This document shows positions 22,236 through 31,800 of a stretch of 59,501 bases of DNA, one piece after another (position 1 is the first letter of the stretch; every line of letters begins with the position of its first letter). Position numbers and translations under genes: made by a program. The notes beneath the pieces are model-generated. The model had not been told where the DNA came from. It saw only the letters and a list, made by a program, of their open reading frames with translations, and searched no databases. This DNA is from Triparma columacea. Its lineage: Eukaryota; Sar; Bolidophyceae; Parmales; Triparmaceae. Location of the stretch: NCBI GenBank assembly GCA_030267965.1, contig BRYA01000132.1, positions 12,508-72,008 of the forward strand, written 5' to 3'.

Positions 22236-22625
22236 CCTGTGAATAAGGAGCCGGCTGGAGATTGGCGGGGTGTTGATTTATTCACCAATCTAGTCCAGGG
22301 GGGAAATCTGGCCTTATCTAAAAATGGGCCTGTTACGGTTGCGACGAGGCCAAAGAGTGACTACAGTGGCGTTTATATACAATATGAGCACAATCAGCTA
22401 TAATGAAGGCGCTGATACGACTTCTATATTGAAAACTTTCTGGATGCTTTTTTCCCCCCTCTCTCCCTTTCCCCCACCTCCCCTCTTCATTCGGACTTCA
22501 GCCCCCCAATTCCAGGGCCCCTTCCTCACAATTAAGATGGCCTATCGTGCATAGTTTTTACTTTTTTTAATCAACATCTTATCATTAAAACATCGTATCA
22601 CCACTGAATACATTGTTACGCTCAC
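22236..22625. promoter_or_regulatory. Shared upstream region of a divergent gene pair
   Basis: 390 bp separate the starts of the CXC/F-box gene (minus) and the deaminase gene (plus). TTATATAC at about 22373 and TATAATG at about 22399 are TATA-like, and the region close to the deaminase start is AT-rich. A C-rich tract lies at 22450-22485. Nothing more specific can be supported. Confidence 0.35.
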
Positions 22626-23420
22626 ATGGCTCAAATTTCACCCCGACTTCACTCCAGTTTCCTAATGTTTTCCATGATGGCCCTCCTCCTTCTTTACCCG
22701 TCCACTCACTCCCTCTCCCACCCATACTCATCTAAATACCGCCAGTGGTTTGTTCGGTTACTGTCGGAAGGCTACAAAAGGAGTGACCTAACTGGTGATC
22801 TCCCCATTGCTGCATCCTTATTTTTGGAGGATGCGGGGGGGAAGGTTACTGGCGGGGGCAACGTTTTCGTCAACGCGGTGGAGGGCAAGGGTGGTTCAAG
22901 GAGGAACCCTTTCAAGCACGCCGAGATCAGGTGTCTGAGTAATTGGGAGGAGGTGAGGTCAGGGGAGGAGGGAAAGACATCGGGGAAGAGGGCCAACACC
23001 ATATTCGGAGGGACCACACTCGTGAGCAACCACGAACCTTGCACTATGTGCTTCGCCGCGCTGGTCAATGTGGGGGTTGGGCGGATCGTTTTTACTGGGA
23101 GGGACGACTTGAACGGTGCTGTTAGTTTGGGGGTTGGGAAATGCAAGGAGATTGGTAGGGGTGAGGGGGGGGAGGTTTATTACGAGCTCACTGAGGGGGT
23201 AGGGGGTAGCACATTCCACTTCAGGCCGGAGATTGTTTACGTGCCTTTCTCCGCTGTCGTTGAGTGGTGGTGCGCACACTGTGAGGAGGAGGGGATCGAG
23301 TGGAGGGAGGAGTGGCAGGGGTGGAGGGAGAGAAGGTTGTTGAGGGGAGAGGAGGGGGGAAGGGAGGGGGATACGAATATTTTGAAGGGGTGGTGGAGAG
23401 AGAGAAGGAAGCGGAAGTAG
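22626..23420 (+). CDS. Secreted or organelle-targeted cytidine/deoxycytidylate/tRNA-adenosine deaminase-like zinc enzyme
   Basis: Single-exon frame of 264 residues. An N-terminal hydrophobic segment (about residues 11-30, FLMFSMMALLLLYPSTHSLS) looks like a signal peptide. The zinc-dependent deaminase core is clear: FKHAEIRCL supplies the His ligand and catalytic Glu, and EPCTMCFAALVNVGVGRIVF supplies the two Cys ligands and the following helix-strand. The DDLNGA phrase after it is typical of the TadA/guanine deaminase/CMP deaminase group. Substrate cannot be decided. The C-terminus is rich in Trp, Glu and Arg and looks unstructured. The stop is 90 bp from the convergent esterase gene. A GTGAGG at about 22954 is a possible cryptic donor but the frame runs through it. 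Confidence 0.8.
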   Translation: MAQISPRLHSSFLMFSMMALLLLYPSTHSLSHPYSSKYRQWFVRLLSEGYKRSDLTGDLPIAASLFLEDAGGKVTGGGNVFVNAVEGKGGSRRNPFKHAEIRCLSNWEEVRSGEEGKTSGKRANTIFGGTTLVSNHEPCTMCFAALVNVGVGRIVFTGRDDLNGAVSLGVGKCKEIGRGEGGEVYYELTEGVGGSTFHFRPEIVYVPFSAVVEWWCAHCEEEGIEWREEWQGWRERRLLRGEEGGREGDTNILKGWWRERRKRK

Positions 23421-23510
23421 ATAACAACAATTGCAATAGAACCATAAAAATCCCTTTCTTTATTTCCCCCCCTTGCATTTAAACCCTTTCCCCTAACCCT
23501 AACAGCTTCT

Positions 23511-24830
23511 TCAAAAATTCAAAATTGTAACCCAAACTGCAAAACCCATGGTCCAAAAGCCCAGTGCCTTCAACTTGACCCCACCGCTCTCACCATCCAA
23601 AGTGGATTCCTTCTCCTCCTCCTTCTCCTCCTCCTTCTCCTCTTCCTTCTCCTCTTCCTTCTCCTCTTCCTCCACAGGAACCACAACCTCGCCGGCATCG
23701 GGTAGCGCGTCGGCCACGCCCGTCCTACTCAACCCTTTCAACGCCTCCCAAGCCAATGATGCCATCCTCTCATCCATGACGTGGGTCATTCCAGCAACCT
23801 GCAACGGAGCGAAATAAGTTAGTGCACTGAAACCCTAACGCTAACAGCTCGTCTCTTCGCCTCTCGCATTTTGTTACCAACCATCTCCCTCCCCCCCCNN
23901 NNNNNNNNNNNNNNNNNNNNNNNNNNNNNNNNNNNNNNNNNNNNNNNNNGTGCCACTTTCAGGGGAAACCAAATAACCTCCGTGGCAGTGCGCCCCGGCA
24001 ATCAAATCACTCCTCTCGAGTAAGAATCTCAACGACATCATGCAACCCATGCTGAAGCCCGTGAAGTAAATCCTTTCAAGGTCAACGGGAGCATCGGTGG
24101 ATGCGACTATTTCGGCCAAAAACTCAAGATCAGGTGCATCGAAAGTTCCTTTACCTGTCGCAGACGTTTCGGCGTTAATAACGCTCCACTCGCTCCCTCC
24201 GACGCCCCAATTGCCGCCTCCACTACCTTGGGGCCAAATGACGATGAAAGTGTCGTCTTCATCGTTCCCTTCTGAGAGCTTCTGCCATCCGCTCAAGGCT
24301 GCGGAGTGGGAAGCGCAGCCCCCTCCTCCATGCAAGTCGACCACCAGCGGGTAAGTCGACCCAGACACCACTTGAGGTGGGGTGTAGGTGTACCAGCAGC
24401 GATCACCTATGGACGTGGACACGCAGGTTCGAGGGTAGGTATCAGGCATACTTGGGTCGCTAGTATCTGTACAAGCGGAGTCTTTGCCGTCAGAGGAGGA
24501 GGACGAGTCGTCCTTGTCGCCGGAGTCTTCGTCTTTGGCGTCGTCTCCGTCTCCGCCGCACGTCCATGTGGTTTTGGTCGAGCCCTGTGTGGGGGATATG
24601 AAAGGGTCGGAATGAAGTCGGGATATGAAAGGGTCAGAATGAAGTCTTCGTTCAATGTTATGCTCTTTCACACACTCTATTATGATGCACTATGCGCCCC
24701 CCCTCTTCACGCGTGCACTCCACCGCCTTACCTCATACCAGAAGCCGTCGTCCCCACAGGTCCATCCAGTACCTTTTGCGATGACTGTGGTTGTCAAGGC
24801 AGCCGCAACCAGAAGACGGAGGAAGTGCAT
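23511..24830 (-). CDS. Secreted esterase of the PHB-depolymerase/feruloyl-esterase type, interrupted by an assembly gap
   Basis: Minus-strand gene. Exon 1 (24830-24732) encodes a signal peptide (MHFLRLLVAAALTTTVIA) and a small TWTCG-type repeat. Exon 2 starts at 24584 with a second TWTCGGDG copy, an acidic Ser/Asp linker, then the alpha/beta-hydrolase. The hydrolase shows YPLVVDLHGGGG (oxyanion region), FIVIWPQGSGGGNWG and the nucleophile elbow GFSMGC. The 51-N gap (23949-23899) cuts the domain after HCHGGYLVSPESG. A last exon probably begins at 23798 after TTGCAG and encodes VAGMTHVMDERM, an Asp/Glu/Lys-repeat linker and a hydrophobic tail suggestive of a GPI or membrane anchor. Frame across the gap is unknown, so the join is inference. 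The catalytic Asp and His cannot be assigned. Confidence 0.72.
23899..23949. other. Assembly gap (51 N)
   Basis: A run of 51 unknown bases directly beside a poly-C tract (23890-23898) inside the esterase gene. The true length is not known. Confidence 0.99.
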
Positions 24831-25109
24831 TTGTTCAAAACCTGACGTTGGGGGTGGGGGGGGGGGGGTTAGGTGGGGTTAGGGTTCTGGTAAGTCGTTT
24901 TGCTCGGGAACCCCACAGACTGTTGGCCTTGGCCTTCCTTAGAAGGGCAAACAAACGCCGCAGTAGCACCAAACCTGACCACAAACTTGCCTATCACGTA
25001 CCCGTAGATAACGTACTTGCTGCTTACTGACGAAGGTTAAATAAATTAATTATCCTTTGGATCTCATTTCGGCCTCTTCGGCCTTCGGCCTAACCGAACC
25101 AAATTGATT

Positions 25110-26686
25110 ATGAAACTCAATTTAGCACTCACGCTCTCGGTCCTTGGCTTGGGGAACGGTCAGAAGATGGCTAATTCCTATGGTCACCATTTGCACCCTG
25201 ACTTTGCTGAGTATAGGAGGTGAGTCCTTGTTTATTCAGATTACAAGTACGAATGCGAGCAGAAAGATTTGCTAACTTTTGTGGCAGACTGCAGGACTGT
25301 AGTGGGCAGGGAACGACATGGGGGCCCGGTATCGGTCCTCCCCCTGAAGGTTGTGACAGTTTTGGGGGTGGTCCTGGGGGGGATGCCCCCTCTGGGCCAG
25401 GAGGGGGCGGAGGGGGAATGGGCATGGGAGGTTCCTCGAGCTCCAGTTCCTGTGCCATCACGAGCGGAACGTGCGCTACGGATGGTAGCACGAACCCGGG
25501 CGCCGATGTTTCGAACCTTTCGTACGCGAGTAGTACTGGAAAGTTTTCAGGTAGCATCATCACGAACCAATGCAATGATCATGAGAGGATTATTGAGGGA
25601 GGCGGAAGCCCTCCTGGGAACAACGCTGCTTCGTGTATCGAGCAGGTACGGTAAACGTGCGCACTGAAGCTTTTCTGAACGTTCCTCTATTGCTAACCCA
25701 ATTCAAACCACACACACACCTCGCCTCTGAAGACTGTCCCTCTCAGTACCACCACACCTCAGGCGATTCCGTCCCTCGGCATGCTCGCCCTGACGCTCTC
25801 CGGCGGCGTGAACATCTACTCCGCCTTCGAGGCCGGTTTCAACGACTGCGCCATCGACGGTATGCCCTGCGCCTGCGACGGCGCCTCCTGCGCCGCGGGG
25901 ATGGACGTGGGGGCCTGCGAGGCCCACCTACACTACTCGTGCACGTCGGAGGTGGCGACGGCGATGTTCATGGACACGTGCGGGGGGCACGCTGACCCTT
26001 ACCACATTCATACCGACCCTGTTTGCAACTATTCGCCGGACTCACTTACCGGGCACAGCACAATCGTGGGCGTTTCCCTTGACGGGTACGGGATCTACGG
26101 GAAGTTCGAGACCTCCAACCAGAGGCCCTGCGACCTCGACGTGTGCCATGGCCATGTCGGGGTCGTCCCTGCTTCGACGGATTTTGTCGACATTGCGTCC
26201 TCCTCGGTTTACCACTACCACGTCTCGGACGCGGACAAGTACCCGTACACGTGGACTTTGGGGTGCTACGGTGACCCTGAGAATCCCGTGGATTTGGCCA
26301 CGTGCAACTCCCTTTACGACGGCTGCGGCACCTCCGGGGAAACCGAGACGATCTTCACTGCAGAGTACCCCAGCGGGCTCGATATTAAGCTGTGGTGCCC
26401 GTGCTTCGAAGTGGAGGTTCCGGAGGGTTGCAGTGGAGATGGAGGAGACGGATCAGACGGATCAGACGGCCTGGAGAGGAAGTCGTGCGTGGTGGGGGAG
26501 GAGGGAGGCTGCGGGGAGGGGGAGGTGTGCGTGGGGAAGGAGGGGGACGAAGGGGAGGAGGGGGGGGAGGGAGGAGGGAGGAGGAGGAGGAGGCGGAGGC
26601 TGTTTGGAAATTTGGACGAGGACGCGACGAAGGCACCAGAACCGACGCCAATCATCGGCGAATGCGTGCCTTCTCAGGAGCTTTAA
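25110..26686 (+). CDS. Secreted YHYH-domain protein
   Basis: Three exons (25110-25219, 25288-25645, 25733-26686) in phase give 473 residues. Residues 1-18 form a signal peptide (MKLNLALTLSVLGLGNGQ). A Gly-rich linker leads to the globular part, which has many Cys and the YHYH signature (SSSVYHYHVSDADKYPYTW) plus DGYGIYGKF and DPYHIHTD phrases typical of this family. YHYH proteins are secreted and of unclear function, common in bacteria and algae. The C-terminus is Glu/Gly/Arg-rich and ends in a segment whose DNA is tandemly duplicated across the stop codon. The gene is divergent from the esterase (279 bp apart) and both encode secreted products. Confidence 0.85.
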
Positions 26687-26779
26687 ATATGCATTTTCGA
26701 GGACACGATGACGGCACCAGAACCGACGCCAATCATCGGCGAATGCGTGCACACACTAGAGCTTTAAAACATACATTTT
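26617..26779 (+). repeat. 81-bp tandem duplication spanning the stop codon of the YHYH gene
   Basis: Copy 1 is 26617-26697 and copy 2 starts at 26698. Both contain GGCACCAGAACCGACGCC and ATCATCGGCGAATGCGTGC, and both end with GAGCTTTAA and an AT-rich tail. The period equals 27 codons. Copy 1 encodes the protein's last 23 residues. Copy 2 lies in the 3' UTR. Confidence 0.9.
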
Positions 26780-26891
26780 TCTCAATCGCAAAAAGGCGGC
26801 CTTACAATTTCCAAGCCACTCTTCAACGAAAACGAAAGGCCGCATTAACGAAAACGAAAAGGCCGCATTAAAACATCAAAACATCAAAATC

Positions 26892-27797
26892 ATGGAAAGT
26901 CTTCACTTTTCGATGTCTCTTTTTTCCATGACTCAGCCTTTGACCATAACGTATTTCGGCTTGTGAGTTCCTGTTGCTATCTTGTTGAACAACTTTGTTT
27001 TGCGTTGCTGTTCTCGTTTCTTGCGCCCAAACCCTCATTCACCAAAACTCCAAGGTGGATCGGATCCGATGCATGCAAAAATAGATACAACCACCTCATA
27101 ACTTGGACCAACCAACCCTAACTCCCCTCACCTCCCCCCCCCTTATATGAAATCCCCCCCCCCTAGCCTTGGACCCACCGAGCCCTCCCGTCTTGCTCTT
27201 TGCATTGGGAAAATTCCATTCATCGACGATGTGATGGAGTTCCCAACTTGGAAGGCGATTAAGGCAGGCGAGAAACCCAACCCCTCGTACTGGGGACAAC
27301 TTCCATACATGACTATTGGAGAGGGCGACTCCGCTGTCCAAGTCGGTCAGTCTGATGCCATTCTTCGTTACTGTGGAAAGCTGGCGGGTCTTCAACCTGA
27401 GGATCCCATGGAGGCCTTGAAGGTTGACGAGATGGTGCAGTTCCTCAATCAAGACGTTAGGGATCGTGGCCTCGCTAGGTCCATGTCGATCAAGGACGAC
27501 GAAGAGAAGATGGCCCAGAGAAAAAAACTGAACGACGAGCTCCTCCCCGCTCAATTTGAGAAGATTAGCTCCAGGATGGATTCTTCCGGTTTCCTCTGCA
27601 ACGGCAAGCTCAGCATCGCCGACCTAATCCTCTACACCACCTGCAGCTGGATTGGCATGGGCACCCTCGACGGAATCACGGCCGACTTCATCAAAGCCAA
27701 CGAGAAGATTGCGGCTCACTACAAGAAGATTGGCGACATCCCAGAGGTGGCCGAGTGGAACGCGAAGAAGAGAGTTGGAAAAGTTCCTGCCTTCTAA
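26892..27797 (+). CDS. Glutathione S-transferase (sigma-like, soluble)
   Basis: Two exons: 26892 (or 26928)-26962 and 27167-27797, joined in phase 2. The product has 221 residues from the ATG at 26928, or 233 from 26892. MTQPLTITYFG provides the N-terminal beta strand with the catalytic Tyr. GPTEPSRLALCIG is the first helix of the thioredoxin-like domain. GQLPYMTI supplies the cis-Pro segment and VGQSDAILRYCG the glutathione-binding Ser. The alpha-helical C-terminal domain follows (FLCNGKLSIADLILYTTCSW). It should conjugate glutathione to electrophiles in the cytosol. Three in-frame ATGs (26892, 26913, 26928) leave the exact start open; the third gives the usual GST N-terminus. Confidence 0.9.
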
Positions 27798-27890
27798 ACA
27801 AAGCACCCGTTCGCAACTTCCATGAGGGCTGAAACAGCAGCGAAAATAAAGAGCAGTTTTCGTGTCTAATCTAATTTTTCTTATTTTAGA

Positions 27891-27972
27891 CAATCGGCGC
27901 GTTCGTATTGAAAGGCAGCAATCGATGCGTTCATATTGAAATGCAGCAATCGGCGCGTTCATATTGAAACAC
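27891..27972. repeat. Three tandem copies of a 28-bp unit
   Basis: Units start at 27891, 27919 and 27947. Each has the form CAATCG..GCGTTC.TATTGAAA..CAG. The array sits between the GST stop and the stop of the Cys-rich gene. A related GTTCATATTGA occurs again at about 28737 on the other side of the Cys-rich gene. Confidence 0.85.
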
Positions 27973-28607
27973 TAGAGGCCAACAGTGCAAGCGCTGTACT
28001 TGTCATCCCATCCGCAGTTATGCAGCTCTCCATACTTCCCGCTGCATCCGTCAACGGTGTAGGTGCAGGTCAGGGGGTCATCACAGGAGTCCAGGCAGCA
28101 GACGTCTCCAATGTTGCAGTCATCGTCGTCATGATGGCAGCACTTGTCCATCTGGCAGCAGTAGTTGTAGTCATCAACCTTTTTGACGGTCTTGGTGGAG
28201 CAGTGGCTCATGGCATCGTTGTAGTTGGAGTAACAGCCAGGGGTTGGGTTGTGGCAGCACCAGTACATGTTGACGCCGGCAATCTCGGAATCGCAGGTGG
28301 CACCAGAGTCGGGCGTCCTGCACTCTTCGAGGCACTTGTCAAATTCCTTCTCGCCGTAGCAAGTAGGGGCCCTACCGACCTAATCGGAGCGGACATAAGA
28401 AGAATTGGGAGTCAGTTTGTGGATATATGGGCGAATATGAACACAGCCCCACCATGAACATCCTTTATCCAAAAACCAGAATTCACGTCAAGCAAGGATG
28501 AATATTGATCCCAAACCACTTAACGGAGTTTTTATACATCTCACATTTGTCGTGTTGACTGAGCCATAGACAGCTGAAACAATAGCGGCAAAAACAACGA
28601 ACTTCAT
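27972..28607 (-). CDS. Small secreted cysteine-rich protein
   Basis: Two exons on the minus strand (28607-28545 and 28379-27972), joined in phase 0, give 156 residues. Exon 1 encodes a signal peptide (MKFVVFAAIVSAVYGS). The mature part holds 20 Cys in about 135 residues. Several are CC pairs (WCCH, YCCQ, KCCH, VCCL), separated by Asp-, Tyr- and Asn-rich loops, with a DKCCHHDDDDC cluster. This pattern implies a compact disulphide-bonded extracellular protein. No known family is recognised. The Asp-rich and His-containing stretch could bind metal ions, but that is speculation. It is divergent from the EF-hand array gene by 242 bp. Confidence 0.75.
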
Positions 28608-28849
28608 TCTTTGTTTGAAATCAACTGCTTTTCTTCCTTGTTGGACCTCGGATTTTTCTTTGGGAAGTTGAGTAACAGTCAATAAAACCCAGAACTTTCT
28701 CTAACGTCAAGATTGATCAGTACTGTACCTTGTAACGTTCATATTGAGGCAAACTTTTCTCGCCTCAAACTTCCATACCCCCCTAAGTTCCCCCCAATCC
28801 CTAAAGAAGTCCAACCCTCCCCTCCTTCGTCTCCGTCCCAATATTCATA
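28608..28849. promoter_or_regulatory. Shared upstream region of a divergent gene pair
   Basis: 242 bp between the Cys-rich gene (minus) and the EF-hand array gene (plus). It contains the GTTCATATTGA motif at about 28737 that also forms the 28-bp repeats at 27891-27972, and a C-rich stretch leading to the EF-hand gene start. Confidence 0.35.
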
Positions 28850-31800
28850 ATGTCTGCCCTGTCCCAGGCCACCTTCGAAAGGGCCCGGAACTTTCTCCGT
28901 GCGGCTCTTGCTAAGCGTGGCGTTCATGGTATGCTGTCCCTCCGTGACGCCTTTGAAGAATACGATGCAGATGACTCCGGTGCCCTTGACTTTGAGGAGT
29001 TTGCCGCAGCTATCATGCAGTACAAGCTCACGACGCAAGAGATCAGATGCCTCTTCATGCGTTTCGACTCGGATGGTAACGGTCAGATAGAGTACGACGA
29101 ATTCGTGGAGGGAATCAGGGGTGAATTGAGCGCTGAGAGGAAAAACATAATATCTAATGTGTTCGGTGAGTTGCGAATATGTCGTGATGCGGAATTTGAA
29201 TGAGGTGCCGCCGCAAACTCTCAGTATTCACTTATCCTCCCCCCCGCCGCACACACACACACACACACGCACACACACACACACAGATAACATCGATGAA
29301 GATGGAGATGGAATCATCAACTCTTCAGACATTGGCAAGGTAAGACGCGGTTCGGTCGCTGTGCTACGACATCCAATCTAGTCTATGCCAACTATCTAAG
29401 CCTCTAACCGGCTCGCATTACACATCCTCTGCAGCACTTCCTCCCTGCGAAGCACCCTGACTGCGAGACACGCGGGGGAACCAAAACTGTTGCCGCCATC
29501 CTCAATGACTTTATGGAGTCCTTTCAAGTCGTAGGTACAAACGGCTCCCTCACCAAGAAGGACTTGATGGAGTACTTCTCCAACACTGCCTCCTTCGTAA
29601 CAGATGATTTCTTCAAGGACATGATGAACTCAATCTGGAAGAAGGGGTTCCAGAAGAGGAGGTGAGTTCGGCTCGAGCCTGTGTGATTAAAACGTAAGAA
29701 CTAATATTAACACCAACGCAATCCTCTTCGCGAATCCTCGCAATTGCTGCAACAGCAACGCCCCGGTGAAGGGCTCCCTCGCGGCTTACATGGACCCCAG
29801 CGCCGTTAAAAATCCTATCGCCGAAAAGCCGACCTACTCTGTCTCGGCGTCGGGAGAGGAATACTCAAACGAATCATTCAAGAAGGCAAAGGCGTACCTT
29901 ATTAAGCACATCGCTTCCCAGGGTGTCAAGGGCATGGTGGCCCTCCGCGATCTCTTCAACGAGATGGATACCAACGACGACGGGACCCTCTCCTACGAGG
30001 AGTTCGGCAACGTCATGAACGAGTACAAACTCTCCAACCAAGAGATTCGCGCTCTTTACGTTGGCTTTGACAAGGATGGAGACGGCTGCATCGACTACAT
30101 GGAGTTCTGCTACGGCATTCGCGGCCCAATGAGTCATGAGAGGAAGGTCATCGTCAGTGAAGTTTTTGACGGGATCGACTCGGACTGTGACGGTGTCATT
30201 TCCTGCGGAGACATCGGGCGCTGCTTTGTCCTCAAGAACCACCCTGACGTAAAGAGGAAAGTCAAGCCCGCCAACGTCATCCTCAACGAGTTCCTTCTCA
30301 CATTTGAAGATGCTGGCTCAAACGGGTCTTTGAACAAGGCCCAGTTCTTGGAGTACTACTCGAACATCTCAGCTTTCATCGAGGACGACGACTTTGTTGA
30401 GCTGATGAACTCCATCTGGAAGGTTCCTAGGACCGGAAAGTCCAGCATCAGCAAGGGAACCATCCAGGGGACCCTCGGAGCCTCACTAGCGGTGAAGCAG
30501 CATGAAGAGAAGAAGGCGGGCATCCGTGTCAACCCCAGGAAGCCTGTCATCATCGAAAGCCCTGCCGCGCCAATTATTGCATCTCTCAAGGCGTCCCTCG
30601 CCAAGCGTGGGGCACGCGGCATCTCTGGAGTCTCGAGGAAGTTTAAAATCCTTGACGACGATGGGTCCAAGAGCCTCAACATGGAAGAGTTCAAGAAGGG
30701 CATGAGAGAGTGCGAGCTGGACCTCACTGGTAAGGAGCTTAACCTGCTCTTTGCGCATTTCGATAAGGACGGCAGCGGCTCCGTTGACTTCGAAGAGTTC
30801 CTCCAGGGATTGAGGGACCCCATGAACGAAAGAAGGCTGAGGCTCGTAAACATGGCCTTCGACGTCATCGATATGGACGGGAACGGCATCGTTGACGTGG
30901 AGGAAGTCGTCCACTGCTACGATGCCTCCCAGCACCCCAAGGTCAAGAGCGGCGAGATGAAGGCCAATGACGTTTTGATGGAATTCCTTGAAACCTTCGA
31001 GGTCGGGGAAACCGTCGACGGCAAGGTTACGAAGCAAGAATTCATCAACTACTACCATAACATAAGCGCCAGCATCGACAACGATGACTACTGGGAGCTC
31101 ATGATCAGGAATGCATGGCACATCAGCGGGGGCGAAGGCCAGGCCGCCAACTCTGCCAACACCAGGGTTCTTGCAACCATGGCTGACGGCTCACAGCAGG
31201 TCGTCGAGGTTGAGAAGGACTTGGGTATGGACAAGACCAACCAGAGCGATGTCATCGCGAGGCTCAAGAAGCAAGGCGTCAAGGGCGTCAAGGGCGTTTC
31301 GACGAGTGGCTCGTGTGACGAAGAGAGCACGGAGGGTAAGCCTGTCACCCTCGCCGAGCTTGCCGCTAGGCAGAAGAGGAAGGAGGCGCAGCCGAAAAAC
31401 GGACCCGGCTCAAAGAGCGCCGAGGAGAAGAAAGAGGAAGGGAAGGCAGGGGGTAAGAAGGTCATGAGCTTGATGGGCATGATGGAGGGGAAATCCATCC
31501 AGGACGAAGACAAGCCCAAGAGTAGAGAAGCACTCCCCCCCCCTCCCCCGAAGCAGCGGAGCAAGAGGGAGGTTGGTAACAGTGCTGTGCCCAGCGCCGG
31601 CTTGAACATGATCATCACCAAGATGAAGAGTCAAATGAAGAAGCACGGCGCAAACGGCTTCATTGGGTTGTCGAGAAAGTTTCGCATCATGGACGACGAT
31701 GAAAGTGGATCCTTGAGCCTCGGGGAGTTCAACAAGGCCTTGAAGGAGCTTAAAATGGGCCTGAATGACATGGAGGCTAGGATGCTGTTTGAGCACTTCG

